In this document: piece by piece, positions 1 through 13,874 of the stretch
How positions within the stretch are numbered: the first letter of the stretch is position 1
Layout: every line of letters starts with the position of its first letter
Source: Glandiceps talaboti
Taxonomy: Eukaryota > Hemichordata > Enteropneusta > Spengelidae
DNA length: 64,000 nucleotides
Direction of reading: 5' to 3'
NCBI RefSeq assembly: GCF_964340395.1
Contig: NC_135569.1
Span: 11,372,019 to 11,436,018 of the forward strand
Translations under genes and position numbers: made by a program
The notes under the pieces: model-generated
What the model was told of the DNA's origin: nothing
What the model saw: only the letters and a program-made list of their open reading frames with translations
The model's database searches: none

Positions 1-364
1 AGAAGGCTGTTGGAATGACAATGTCCATGCACTGTCTTGACTGTGTGGAGAACCATATCTCTAACACCCATGACTCCATTTTAAATGAACCTGGCATGTC
101 AGACCTTATGCATGTCACTTAATTTCGCAACCTAGCCCTTTATAGCAGAATTGCAGCCAACTTTGGCCCTATAAGTGCAGTTTGACACTCCCAAAAGTTT
201 AATCATACAGAAGCCATTGAAATGACTACACATGGTTTGTTTTCTAATGAGTTCTTGCAAGTTTAGTGCGGTCAGCTAGTGACATGACAACATCCGATAT
301 TTCTGTCAGTGCCCAGAACCTCCACACTCCACTGACATTTGTGTATGTTTTGACTTCTATACAG
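1..364 (+). other. eIF5A intron, 3' part
   Basis: This non-coding sequence leads to the acceptor ending at 364. No exon encoding the hypusine loop (expected just upstream of VHLVAIDIF) was found in it, so the intron must extend off the left edge. Confidence 0.8.
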
Positions 365-2468
365 GTACATTTGGTTGCAATAGATATTTTTACTGGTAAA
401 AAGTATGAAGATATCTGCCCCTCTACTCATAATATGAATGTACCCCATGTGCAACGTAAAGATTACCAGGTAGGTGGAACTTATTGAAAGAAAACTTTAC
501 ACATGCAAGTACAAGCGATGGCCGATGTTTAATTTGAAAACGACTGCCGATGAGCATGTATTTTACGAGTTTGTGCTTATTTTGCAAAACATTCCTGTTC
601 TTACGATGTCAAAACCATTTATAGAAATATTAAGTACTTGCATATTCTATGTAGTTAAGTTCAAGCAAAAATTTTGCCGAAGATCCAGTTTTGAATTATC
701 AATTAATTTCTCATCACCAGTCATTATTACATATTTGATTATTTGTCATTGTTTGTTTGTGTGGTATATTGTAATATTCCATTGTTAATGTTATTCTATT
801 TAACAAAAAGAAGTTATTTTCCATTGATTCAGAAAGCAATATGATCAACACAGCATTATTATTGGAATATTGGAACCTTCCTTCAAAATTTCAGTTATAC
901 AAGATTATACCAAGTTGAACCAAAAATGTGGAATATATACTCTAGTCATTCTCGGTCACAACAACACACGTCTGCGTTACTAGTTCTGCTGTGTTCGAAA
1001 TATGAATCAAGACATTCAAAATTGCCACTAATTCTCAAATCTTTCTTTGCTTTTACTGGTGATGGTATAATTATTCCCCAATATTTTTATTCATTCAGCC
1101 GGAAAATACTCGTGACCTAAGGGTTTGTTCACTACAACTCTTTTACTATGGTTCCCGAACAAAATTATGGTGCATTATGGGAAACCTAAATTTTTATTTC
1201 TCTTTGTAGGATTCCAAAATCTTTGTGAAAAAATACTGGAAAAAATTGTCAACAGTACCTTACCTTGTACAAGCCAAGATATTGCCTTTGAACAGAAAAT
1301 ATGGATTATATACTGTGCTCTTTCTACATCATGACAACCTGTGTCTACATCACTGGTTCTGCAGTGTTCGAAATACGGGTCAAAATGTTCCAAATTGCAA
1401 TTAGTTTTTCGTGATTTTAGCGACTAGTAGTGATTATTCCTCTTAGGTCACTCGTATTTTCCTTGGCTGAATGAAGTAAAATATTGGGGAATAACATGTA
1501 ATTATTTGGTAATTTTTCTTCTTGTCACAGTTAGTAAATATTGATGATGGCTATTTATCATTAATGGACGACTCTGGTGACACACGTGATGATATCAAAC
1601 TTCCAGATAATGACTTAGGAAAAGACATTAATACTCGTTTTTCTTCAGAGGAGGTATTTATGGTAAGTAAACGCCGTCTCTGCAATCGAGATACTACTCT
1701 GGCAATCAAGTTCTCGGTTTCCAAGATAGACACAAACTAAAACTGTTGCTGTTCGATGTGGTAGATTGCACAAGTGGGTGATACAGTTCCTCTGTTGTGT
1801 GATTCTAATCACCCTGTGATCAAGATAATGTAAACATCGAAAGTCTCGAACATTGTGCATTGCAAGATCACGGACATCATCAGTAATGCCATTCTACTGT
1901 GAGTACAATCAAACCAATGTCCATTCAATAACTCGTATCAACATATCACAGGAATAGTTATAGCGTTTTGTGTATCTTTGTAAACTGAGACTTTGACTGC
2001 CTGAGTAGTAACATTTCCAAAACCAACCAATGAAATACCACTACACATGTTTCAGCTCTTGCTACATATTCCAAAGCCCATAGCATTAATGTTAAATGGA
2101 AATGTGGTGTTGTACTTGCCCACACTCATGGTTAATCATGTTTGTATGGGCTTCACACACACACAGTTAAACCTCCAACTAACATTTCTATGGGTCACAC
2201 ACATAGCTAGACTTCCAACCTAATGTTTCTATGGGTCACACACACACATAGCTAGACTTCCAACCTAATGTTTCTATGGGTCACGCACACACACACACAC
2301 ACATAGCTAGACTTCCAACCTAATGTTTGTATGGGTCACACACACATAGCTAGACTTCCAACCTAATGTTTCTATGGGTCACACACACACATAGCTAGAC
2401 TTCCAACCTAATGTTTCTATGGGTCACACACACACATAGCTAGACTTCCAACCTAATGTTTCTATGGG

Positions 2469-2510
<42 letters not shown>

Positions 2511-3678
2511 CTAGACTTCCAACCTAATGTTTGTATGGGTCACACACACATAGCTAGACTTCCAACCTAATGTTTCTATGGGTCACACACACACATAGCT
2601 AGACTTCCAACTAACATTTCTATGGATCACACACATGTCTAGACTTCCAACCTAATGTTTCTATGGGTCACCAATTCTTTTAAATAATGTCTCCATTCCA
2701 TGTTTTCTACAAAGACTTGTTTTAGCTGTAATTTGAGAGTCTATTTAATATTTCAATCCAGCTGTATTATTTGGGACCTGGTAGGACAGTGGTTGCAAAT
2801 GTGAATGCTTCAATCATATACACTGAAAGGGCATGCAATGGGTTGTATGCTCTCCAGGGAGTCAAGTATAAAGGGCTCTTGTGTTGTGATAGGTTTGTGC
2901 AACAGTAAAAATTTAAAAAGTACTTTAAGCACAGTACTGGAAAGGGCTGTTGGTGGCTTAGTGTTTAGCTTGTACCCCTCGTACCTCTGCAGCCTGGGTT
3001 CAAACCCGCCCAGTGTCGGCTGGGTTCGATTAAATTTACCACACTGTAAGTAAGAAGAGTGTCATTAAGTTTGACTCTACTGAACAACGCAGGTTTTCCC
3101 CGGGTACTCTGGTTTCCTCCAGCACTAACACTTATCCAAAGGAGCCTATAAATGGGACTAGCTGCTGTTGGTTATCAATAAAATAAAAAAATTCAAAACA
3201 ATTTAAAAAGTAACAATAATAATATATTGTTTGTTTTTATATAGCACTTTCCCACTCTTTGTTCAAAGCTCTTTACAATTATTACCCCTGGCATGAATCT
3301 TTAGCAGCACACTGGCCCTTTATAGTATACTCCCTCAACTCCCTATGGAGCATACAATCCATTACAGCCTTTATAAGTGTATAGGATTAAAGCATTCACA
3401 TTGCAACCTCTATCCTACCATGTCCCCAATTATACAGTTGGGTTGACTGAGGCACAATCGTGGTTCAAATCTTGCCCAATGACTAGCCACTCAAATTGCA
3501 GCAACAGGGCTTGAACCTGCAACCTGCAGATTCAAAGCAGCCCACTCTAACCATTCGCCCATCCTGACTCCATGTGTACAAACTTAACATTAGTCTTATC
3601 ATTTTATAGGTGACAGTGCTGAAAGCCTGCGATGAAGAGGTAGCTATAGGGGTGAAAAACATGACTGACAAGAAATAA
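365..3678 (+). CDS. EIF5A: Eukaryotic translation initiation factor 5A, 3' three exons (partial)
   Basis: eIF5A binds the ribosome between the P and E sites and helps elongation through difficult peptides and termination. Three exons are visible: 365-469 (35 codons, contains [18 protein letters not shown]), 1531-1662 (44 codons, contains [12 protein letters not shown] and KLPDNDLGK) and 3610-3678 ([20 protein letters not shown], then KK and TAA). All junctions are phase 0, with acceptors ctatacag, tgtcacag and ttttatag and donors gtaggt and gtaagt. Together they cover the end of the N-terminal SH3-like domain and the whole C-terminal OB-fold domain, ending at the usual family position. The upstream exon with the hypusine lysine loop is outside the window. 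The C-terminal segment diverges modestly from the commonest animal ending. Homology is near certain; whether this is the only eIF5A locus cannot be judged. Confidence 0.95.
1069..1495. mobile_element. Inverted-repeat (MITE-like) element in an eIF5A intron
   Basis: The left end (1069-1122) and right end (1438-1495) are imperfect reverse complements of about 55 bp, starting TTATTCCCCAATATTTT. No transposase is encoded. A related stretch including GTGTTCGAAATA also occurs twice in direct orientation (about 906-1030 and 1295-1410), so the element is compound. A further diverged piece lies at about 33120-33420. The target-site duplication is unclear. Confidence 0.6.
2150..2672. repeat. Minisatellite, about 43-75 bp unit with internal (CA)n
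   Basis: About nine to ten tandem units contain TAGCTAGACTTCCAACCTAA and TGTTTCTATGGGTCA. The units differ mainly in the length of an internal CA run, the longest being at about 2470-2507. The array lies in the last eIF5A intron and is not coding. Confidence 0.9.
2812..3195 (+). repeat. SINE-like repeat pair, + orientation
   Basis: 2812-2945 matches a dispersed family seen again at 23468-23610 (shared GGTTGTATGCTC-type block and AAGCAC...GTACTGGAAA end). Directly after it, 2945-3195 looks tRNA-derived. It has a box-A-like GTGGCTTAGTGTTTAGC and a box-B-like GGGTTCAAACCC with about the right spacing, then an unrelated body and an A-rich tail (ATAAAATAAAAAAA). This fits two short retroposed elements side by side in the eIF5A intron. 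Confidence 0.6.
3225..3575 (-). repeat. tRNA-derived SINE-like element, minus orientation
   Basis: Read on the minus strand it starts near 3572 with a box-A-like TGGTTAGAGTGGG and a box-B-like GGTTCAAGCCC. It ends near 3225 with an AGCGCT/TATATAA-type block and TTATT tail. The tail block recurs at 47165-47222 (minus) and 23560-23610 (plus), so it is a dispersed family. It sits just upstream of the last eIF5A exon. Confidence 0.6.
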
Positions 3679-5455
3679 GATCATGATTGTTGTACCCACC
3701 ATCACGTTTGTCATGTCCAGGAAAAAAAAAAGGAAAAAATAACCATGCACTATGTTGTATGACTTGACAGTACCGGCATCAATTCTCATACCATTATTTC
3801 TTGAATTTATTTTTGTCAAATTTGATTCAGTTTTTTTGTATTGTGTTTCAAGCCAACCTATTGTATGGTTATATCAGATCTATTGTTAGCACAAAATATC
3901 GTGTTGTTGAAACTAAGCCTACATTAGTACTGCTGCAAAGACTTTATACAGTGTATCAAATTTACAGGGTACATACATACTACTACATTATATTGCAAGT
4001 AAAAAGCACACAAAAAAACAACCAACTGTTACGTTTTCACAACTCGTATCATTTTTGGATCATCATTTCTGTGTAGAAAACGCGATCCAATGTGTAACTT
4101 CTCCCCCACCCCATCTTTGAACCAAGTGTTGATTTGTTGAGTCTTTATTGTAAAATTGATAGTGTGTCCAATTATGTGACCTATGACCTCTAACCTTTGC
4201 ATGAGGTCATGACAGTTTTGTAGCAAAGGCCAGTTCAGTTGCAATTCAAACATTCTTTACTATTACTACGCAATGGCAACATTTTCAGCAGTTTTGTTGA
4301 TAATAGATTGCCATGGGCTGAGGATGTTGAAAAGTCGAAGAAAAGAGTTGAAAACTGAACAACAACGTTCTGGAATCTGGTCATTTTAAAACCTGCCATT
4401 AACGTATTCTACTTTCTGTTGATATCATGTGGACAAGACTAAAGTTTTGTTGATTGGATTCCCTGTAACGTAAAGTTTCCATGGCGATTAAAAAGTATGT
4501 TTTGTTAAGTGTCAATTACCATGGCGATAGGATAGCAATTTTTCTATAATCATGGAAAAACTGGAAATGTAATTGTTACAGACTCAATAGAATTTGAGGT
4601 GTATATCTACTGCATTCTTTGTATCTTTTGTTGAATTTCCAACATAAAAAGTTTGGCATATTATCAAACTGAGAGTGGAAATTAAATTTATAGGATAGCA
4701 TAATCACAGTTACAATAAATATCATATATAGTAGAGATATAGTAGTACCTGATCAAGTAGAGACCAGACAGTCAACGTTTGCTTGTAAAATGAACAGTAC
4801 TGGTAGCTATGTAGACATTTGCTGTCACGAGAGACAAAACCAGCATGGCGATGAGTTGTACCAGTAAAACCGTTCCTTGTTCTCAGTTGTCACAAATTAT
4901 CTGATTTTGGACACCTTATCGTATGTAATAGTGTACAAATACTACTTAGGTTAATGTTATTGTGTTGCTAGTTAATTTTAAAAGCCAAGTGTCGTTTTTT
5001 TCAAAAAGTTTTAAATCAAAACCAGTATTGATGCTGTCTGTCAAGCCATCTTGGCCTTCTTTCTATATAATCCGTGGAATTTACTGCAAAAATCATTCTG
5101 TTGTGTTCCTTACCGTAATTATGATAAAATAGTGTTTTTTTTGCTATCAAAAACGTTCAAACACCATTTCTCCATTTTGTCCCTTTTACAGTAGGCAAGT
5201 AGTGCATGGTTAACTCAGTATGCAATAAGGCTGTATACAAGTTTCTGGTAAATTGCTTGTTTCAAATACGTCATACTTTGCTATATCCTCTCTCTACCAA
5301 AACAAACTTTATAATAAAAAAAACAGACAATGTCTAAACCCACTTTCAATGGCAAATATATACATACAGTCTTCAACATATTATTTTAATGATGGCTTTT
5401 TTGTGTATTTTTTGATGACTGGTAAGATTGTGCGACTGTCATTCCTGGTACAGTA
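3679..5455. other. 3' flank of eIF5A
   Basis: This should hold the 3' UTR of eIF5A. The first AATAAA after the stop is at 4714-4719. No further ORF or recognisable repeat was seen. Confidence 0.4.
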
Positions 5456-5464
5456 TCTAAGACA

Positions 5465-5828
5465 AAAAAAAAAGAAAGAATTGTTTCTGGTCACGACATT
5501 TTGTCTAAAGTGGTGAAACAACGTTTTTTTTTTCTCTTCTTTCCCCTGAACAAACCTGTTGCTCAATCTACTACATGTATTTATGTCACGTTACTATTCT
5601 CTTTATTTAGTGCTTGAGAGCAAGTGTATATGTGGGGCAGATGTCATTTATTTGCTTGTTCATGATTGGCTCTGCAGTTGACTTCACTGAAGTAGGGAGG
5701 GTTATTTTTGTGTTTCCCCCAGCATCTGCAGACTGCATGGGCTGGATAAACACACACAAAAAAAGACTGATGCAAGGGTATTTCAGTGGTGCGTGAGCTG
5801 ACCAGAAACACTTTTTTTGGCCTTAGAT
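5465..5828 (-). mobile_element. MITE family 1, copy 1 (TIR with GGCC and TTGTTTCTGGTCA)
   Basis: Its ends are inverted: AATTGTTTCTGGTCA on the left and TGACCAGAAACACTTTTTTTG followed by GCC on the right. The interior is the reverse complement of copies at about 15385-15690 and 57868-58222 (shared GCCCATGC, CACAAAAATAACCC and AGAACAGTAACTGC blocks). There is no protein-coding capacity; short ORFs here are chance. Confidence 0.75.
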
Positions 5829-7820
5829 ACATTCAAATGTAGAATGCTTGACAGTCATTTCATGGCATGGCTATTTTGTGGTGTGGATGTGTTGTGGTAT
5901 GGTATGGCTGCATACATAGTGTGTATTATTATGGCACTATTAGAACCTCAAGTTGGGGACTACACAGGCATGCACTACACACTAAGGTGAAAGCTATTTT
6001 ACCTACAGGATATGCATGTCAGTGTATGAGGCTAGTGACATTGCATAGATCTGTAGCATGACAACTTCATGATGCAAGTACCCCCCCCCCCCCCCACGGG
6101 GGGGGGGGGGGGGGGTTACAGTGTGATTATACTTAATTATGTGTTGCGAGCGACAGTGCAGCAGCAGAGAACACAAGAATTAATGCAAATACCCTCTCCC
6201 CCACTGAAGTACCCATATATTGGCATGTGTACATCACAGGGTTGTGTTAGTCATACATGTATCTGAAACATTATTTGCTGTATGTTTGGTTCAATTTTGT
6301 ACAATCTCTCCACTGTGTAGTCAAATGTCTGCAACACAATTACTTTCTCCCAAGCAATAGCAGTGGTTCAGTGCTATTGGAGCATTGATAAAAAGGGTGG
6401 CGACGTCATCACCCCCCCCCCCCCCCCCCACAGGACTGACTTTAAGATTGGGGGGGTTGAGTTTGTAGTAAACTGAACGAAGTAACCAATTACAACCATC
6501 TGTCAATGTGTGATAGTACTGATCAGAGTTGATTTTGGAACTGTTCTATAATTTAAAGTTGTAATTTAACGTTTTCACACATTGGAATGGGTCACATTAC
6601 ACATGTAAGATATTTTCTTCTGGTTCCATGTACTACTATGATGGCTCAAAGGAAAGCAATTCACAGGGGTCAGGAGCACAGCACTCCCCAGATCAGTCGG
6701 CTCCTCAGGGATATTTTACCAGTCATCTTTTGTACATACAAATTTAAGTAGCAGAAGTATGGTTGGTAGACAGACGTCTTTCATACTAACTGCTAATTCT
6801 TCTACTTGCACAGAACAAGTTATTTAGAGCTACAATTGTGAACCATTGTGACGTGGTATAGGTATGAACAATGCATTACAAACTTCATGACTAATTTAAA
6901 AAAAATTTGCACTGCTACTCCATTTGAAAAAAAAAATTGATGCAGGACTGACAGTAGAAAAAAAATTGCTGTCACTGACAATTTGCTCCCATACCTACTT
7001 CCTCCATACCCCCCCCCCCTAGAAATCAAATGGTTCTCCCCTTATTTATCCAAAAACACTGCATGTGTTGGCCTGAGTGTTGAGGGCGCCCCAACAGACT
7101 ACACCGTCTGGAGTGTGAAATGAACTTTTTAATGAACACCATGCCGGGACACCATGATATTTGTATTCATAAAGAACAGGATGTAAGGAATTAAAACTTT
7201 GGCATGGCCATTGTTAGGGAATGATTGCAGCACCAAACTCACAACTGAAAGTCCCTTGAGAATTATTTTGTTGAGTATAACAGGATGTGAGTGAGTCATG
7301 TGTCATGGGAAATACGAATCCGCCAACACATGGCAATTATAAACTAAGGAATTCACTTTCCCTGATAACTATTACCGAATTCACAGAAAATCTCATCACT
7401 GTATATTGCGCAAGTTACGATTCGCGCATACTCAGACCTCAATAGTTGCAAAAGGAAAGCAACGTAGTTTTCCAGATAGGGGAGTTGTCTGATTTTTCGG
7501 TCGGCAAGTAGGCGGAGAAGTAATGTGAGTTCTGCACATCTTCAAACTTTATTTGTAATAATATGGAAATTCCAGGAGGGCTAGGGACTCCCTAGGTGAC
7601 TATAAAAAGGAAATATGTGTACTGCTAGTTTCAATAGTCATGTATATTCATTCAATATGAAAGTAAGCCACTTGTTCTTCACAGTACAGTTTATTCAATT
7701 AATACATACCTAAGACATAAATAATAGCTCTGCATTCAATTGTGTCATTTACTGCCAGACTCCGTGTGTGTACGCAATGTTTACACAACAGGGGGGTCAT
7801 ATTGAAAGGTCACGAACCTG
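5829..7820. other. Intergenic, with homopolymer C/G tracts
   Basis: No gene was recognised. It contains a C17-ACG-G20 stem-forming tract at about 6080-6115, a C18 tract at about 6411-6429 and a C9 tract near 7010-7018. Confidence 0.6.
6079..6115. repeat. Poly(C)/poly(G) snap-back tract
   Basis: About 17 C residues are followed by ACG and about 20 G residues. This gives a near-perfect hairpin with potential for G-quadruplex or i-motif structures on either strand. Run lengths in such tracts are often unreliable in assemblies. Confidence 0.85.
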
Positions 7821-7835
7821 TGAGCTGTACATTTG

Positions 7836-7887
7836 TGACGTCACAGCTATCGTCTGCCTGAAGTGTCCTCACACTTCTCTCTCGCAG
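7836..7887 (+). promoter_or_regulatory. Candidate promoter / non-coding first exon with perfect CRE
   Basis: A perfect CREB/ATF site TGACGTCA lies at 7836-7843. About 45 bp later a strong donor (TCTCGCAG|gtatgt) ends at 7887. A likely second exon begins near 8356. The combination looks like a transcription start with a non-coding first exon, inferred from motif and splice-site logic only. Confidence 0.35.
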
Positions 7888-8355
7888 GTATGTTGAGAAA
7901 ACTTTTTAATTTTTTTTGGAAATTCAAGTACAAAAGTAGTTCATACATTGTTGATGTTGTCCAGTAAACACAGATTACTTCTTTTTTTATAACAAGATCG
8001 ATGAATGCAACTCGTGCACGATTTTTCTGTTACTGACGGCCGTCAGCCAGTCATAAAGCTTTTTGTCAATACGTGTAAATTTTGCCACCAGAAATACACC
8101 GTCCGTGGCAAGCCACCCAAAAACGACCCATTCCTGATATTATTGTCATTCGCTCATTTCGTACTGAAAATTTCAAATATGCATCACCCAGGTCATTTAT
8201 CCTTGATAATATCCATGATAGCAATGGTGGTTTGTCTTCTGCAAGTTGGAATCCTGGAGCTTTTATCTTGCCTATTTTTATAAAATCAACTTTGGCATTT
8301 TTTTAGATTTAGTAACAATGATATGAAATATAGTAGCTTTGTCTTTCTATATCCA

Positions 8356-8398
8356 GTTATACCAACAAGATGGCAACAGAAGCAAGACAGCAAGGCAG
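8356..8398 (+). CDS. Candidate first coding exon, gene unidentified (MATEARQQG...)
   Basis: The acceptor-like ttctatatccag is followed by a short leader and ATGGCAACAGAAGC in a good start context. The frame is open for 29 coding bases (MATEARQQG plus two bases) to a consensus donor AG|gtgagt after 8398 (phase 2). A plausible upstream exon ends at 7887. No continuing exon could be assigned, so the product is unknown. It could be chance: an ATG flanked by splice-like sites is not rare at this length. Confidence 0.35.
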
Positions 8399-8996
8399 GT
8401 GAGTGTTTATATGACTAGTAATACTAATAAATTGTATAACATCTGAACTTTAATTTCTGCAACTAAGCAAGCTCTCAGTATAAGAGCATATCAAATTTGT
8501 ATAATATAGAGAATAAAAAATACAGAAAAACCTGGGTTTTTTTACCTTACCAAATACTTAGAATTTGGAATAACTCTGATAAATAATGAGGTTGTTAAGA
8601 GGCAAGTCCTTAATGTCTGACTAAACACGTGGGGTCTTTTTCAGTCAACTTCCTGCAGTAAAGTGCTGCACCACACTGTGCACATGTAGTAATGAAATTT
8701 AGCACTGCGTGTAGCAATGGAAATCAGAACTGCACGCAGGAAATTCATGCTTCTAAGTTCTATTTGAAAGTTAAATCCAATAATTTGCGCTTTCGACGCA
8801 CGGACAAATTGCGAAATGTTTTAGATTTCACATCACACCGGAGTGACACTACGTATTTACAGCCTGATTCTATAGAGCAGCCTGAGCAGCTTATGATAGT
8901 TGACGAAAATTACGTATTCATTCGTTATTTTATATTGACTATAAGCAAATTGTTTTAAGAAATAGCGAATTTTCTGTGAAGTGACGCACGCACACA

Positions 8997-9113
<117 letters not shown>

Positions 9114-9712
9114 ATGTACGTATACCCATAAAATACAACATTAAGTCGCATTAACTATGAATAAATTATTTGTTTATTATATATATCCACTAAGACCACC
9201 TTTCTTCACCTCCAGTTTACAATTTCAAAACAATATATTAAAACTAGATAAATACAAAGTCAGCAATAGTCAACACACAGAACCGACCTAACGCACAGAA
9301 GTAAAATACACACAACTTTTACCAGGACACAGCAATGGATGACACACACCACTCACAAGTAGTAGCGAGATATTTAGAATTATATGAAGTATTTTTCAGA
9401 TAAAGAAGTCCTCAATAAAACAAGGAAAACAATGTGATTTGGGTAATAATGAAAATCAGTCTGACCATTATCGTAGGTAGACCTTGGCGGAGAATACCAA
9501 AACGGTTTTTTACGGGATTCTGTCTACCTCAGAAAATATTCACGACATGTAGATCGACGGTATAGCCAACCTGTAGTATTGAAGGACTAACCATGGATGT
9601 ATATGGAGTGTACTAACACTACTACTATAATTCGCGATCGGCCATCCTAACTGCCACTTTGGTTTTTTACATTTTCGCTCGTCTTTGGAACCTGTGGAAG
9701 ACCAGCAAAAAT

Positions 9713-9767
<55 letters not shown>

Positions 9768-11512
9768 ATCGAAATGACAGTTACTAGTAGTTAGTAGCTG
9801 AAATAGTGTGAGTAGCGATGCAGTTTTCAGGTAGATGACAACTCTTACAGTCCTGGAATACCAGATCTCCGATAGTGTCACGGGCACGCATCAGAGCTCA
9901 ATCCATGGCTGTATATGAAAAAGCTTGAGTTGCTCGCTACCATTTTCAAAACAAGAAAACTACACTTCTGTGACTTTAGTTGTGTGTGTTGCCGACAAGA
10001 TTTCGGAAAAGTCAAAGTACACGAACTTTTGAATTTTTGTATTTAATCGCGTCTTCAAATTAACGCCGTATTTTTATGAACCCAAAAACGTAGTATATAA
10101 ATGTCGTAGAAAATTATATAATGTGATACCACATATACGTTTGATATTACATTACATTACATTACATTACATTACATTACATTACATTACAATATCTTTT
10201 ATTACTATGGAAACAACACCATAATATTACACCAAAAATCCTCAAATGAATACGTGAAAAAAGTACAATGCATTCGGCTTGGAGTTAAAATGACACACAG
10301 TCTCTAGCTGAGACACAATTTAGGCTAACGTTACTATAGAATCGTACGTTACTATAGAAACGTTAAAAATATGTGTATTGATAATAATAGATAACACAAA
10401 TTACAAAATGCAGATGATGAACAAAACACACTTACATAAACTCTAAAACTTCTACAAACTTCAAAACTTATCTAAAAGCCAATCTGAGTCGACAGAACGT
10501 AATAGAAGTGACTAAAATGTACATAAAGAGACGTGAGGACCTAAACTTCGCTTCGATTTGACCAAAATATTACACCATGGTGTGTAAGATTTAACATGCC
10601 TAAGTGGTTGAACTAATACAAAAAATTCTCGATTTGAAATAGGAATTACCATAAAAAATTACGAAACCATAGACTCTGTCCCTTTAAAGGAATACTTAAT
10701 TTAATACTGTTGTATCATATATTTGTATACTATATATCAAATTTCTCGTTTATGGTGGAAGCATTCCATTTACGTTTTTACGTAATGAAACAACGATTTT
10801 CTGAGCAATGTTGGGAACAATTTCATCTCAACAGCGCCTTTGAGCTAATATTGGTGACATAAAACGTATAACATAGCCATCTCTTCAGAAAATAAAGCAT
10901 TTGTTTTACATTTGGCAGTTTGTTGTGATAAAACGTCTGCGTGTGAATACTGACGAAGAGGGCGCACTTCAATTTGTACGAAAGGTAACGATGTGTAATA
11001 CTGTTGGTTGCTGGTCGCTATAGTGGTTTTTTTCTCAGAAATCCGTCACAATGTGACTGTGAAATGAACAAGAAACAAACCTCTGGAATTTCGAATTCGA
11101 ACCAGAATATTATTTATACACTATCATAGAATACAATCTTATTTTTTTTTGCTATAATCGTCCTCACAACAATCCGTCTGAGCTACCTTTTTCTTCTATT
11201 GTAATTATATCCACCAAAGTTCGCCAACTTATTTTCCTGATTAACATCAAAGGTCAGCGTTAAAGTTTTCTCATGGTTCTTCTCAGAGTGATCTTCATGA
11301 GTATACATAAAAATATACAAAAAAACTTAATTTTGGTCGCAATACTGTTAAATAATCACCGCCCATGATCGACCGTGTATCTTAATACAGTAACGTTTAC
11401 CAGATTATATTTTATCGTATGCATATCACAGCTTTGTTCATACGAAGACTGCCTCTTCCTGGCTACCATGTGATTTGAAAACGTCTTTGATCTACAAATT
11501 CACCGCTTTGTA
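9114..11512. other. Intergenic with short microsatellites
   Basis: It holds a (CAA)n tract at about 9713-9767 and a (ATTAC)n tract at about 10147-10192. No gene was recognised elsewhere in the interval. Confidence 0.6.
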
Positions 11513-12534
<1,022 letters not shown>

Positions 12535-12599
12535 CTAAAAAAAAAAAATAGAAACACAGAATCAAAATATAGTTACTTCATGCACAATAATGATTTTAC

Positions 12600-12800
12600 G
12601 TCGCGTTGCAGATCTCGTGAGATATGCAAATATGCCTAGCAACAACGGTTGTCAAACGTGATCGCGGTTAAGTTTTCGCCGTGGCCATGTGCGATGATGT
12701 TGAGAACAATAGTGTTGCTAAGCGTTTGACAGCTTGACCACCCTCAAGTGGTTGCTATGGATGCAATGGCTCACGTGAGATCTCGTGAGATCTGCCGCGA
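12600..12800. promoter_or_regulatory. Cluster of TCTCGTGAGA-type sites
   Basis: TCTCGTGAGA occurs at 12613-12622 and 12781-12790, next to a related CACGTGAGAT. A perfect TCTCGCGAGA palindrome, the motif known from BANP/Kaiso-type promoter sites, lies at 13771-13780. They are upstream of the 12534 exon on the minus strand. Regulatory function is inferred from motif identity only. Confidence 0.3.
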
Positions 12801-13770
12801 GACGAAAAGCGGCTTATTACTGTATGTATAGTACTATGAAAATCAAGCTATTGTTGTTTAATGTGTTACACAAGATTAAATTACACTAGTGGATGATAGC
12901 GACTCCTTGATTAAGTGGATCACCCTGTAGTCATGGTAATCAAGAGAGTGTAAACACTGAATGCATGAGTCATCACTTGAGGATTATTTGCTATCACAGA
13001 CGCCACCCTGCTGTGCGTGTAAGTACACCAATGTGCATTAATGTCTTACATCAACATATTGCAATAACATCAGTAGTTTGTGTCTGTCTTACTTTTCCTA
13101 ATCATGTCATCATTATGTTAACGCTGCACTCATAGCTGCAAATGTAACCTTTTCTGAAACTTTTTTGTTGATGACTTACTCGTAATAGTATACATCCTGA
13201 ACAGTAATGAATCACAAGTGAGTAAACATATCTGTGCAGCTGTATACATAATATTGTATCGAATTGATTTTTTGGTCCGCATCCAAAAATTGACTACCCA
13301 ATGCAAGCATGATATTGACCTGTTACTCTACTACTTATGGTTAAAATCGGTCTATAATTAATATCTACAGCTTCTAATTATTGGTATTTCAACAATTTTT
13401 AGATAAAATATATTGTTCGTTGTCTGATGAAAAACACACACTCTAGTTACAGCTAGTGTAACACATGACAAAAATTAACACAGCCCAACAGTTTTTCCTG
13501 ACCAGTGTAGTTTTCTATATTAAAGCTTAACCATCCATTATGATTTTAAGACTAGCATATTAATAATCGTAGTTTTGATAAATAGCCATATTTATTGCAC
13601 GGAGGATATATATAACACGAAGATATTAAATATAACGCGTGAAAATAATCTACTTTTTGTTTTTAGTCGCGAAACTATATAAGATAGGCGAGGTGAAATA
13701 GATAAATCTATTTTTAGTGACGCGTCCATGGCTTCTTTATACGATACCAAAGTTGAGTAAGTCAACGAGA

Positions 13771-13780
13771 TCTCGCGAGA
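13771..13780. promoter_or_regulatory. Perfect TCTCGCGAGA palindrome
   Basis: This 10-bp motif typically marks active CpG-type promoters in animals, yet no first exon is obvious beside it. It may instead belong to a dispersed repeat. Confidence 0.3.
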
Positions 13781-13874
13781 TGCTATTTCTCGTTGAAAGC
13801 AGTAATCAACACAAGTGTACTAAAATAAGCCTAACTGGACTTTTCCTTATATAAAATGCACAGTGGGGATAATT

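Noticed and set aside
2170-2640. Regularly spaced repeats considered as a CRISPR array
   Set aside because: The spacers are CA runs of variable length rather than unique sequences, and the host is eukaryotic; it is a minisatellite.
2945-3015. Possible functional tRNA gene (A and B boxes)
   Set aside because: No complete cloverleaf could be drawn, and the body continues into a SINE-like tail.
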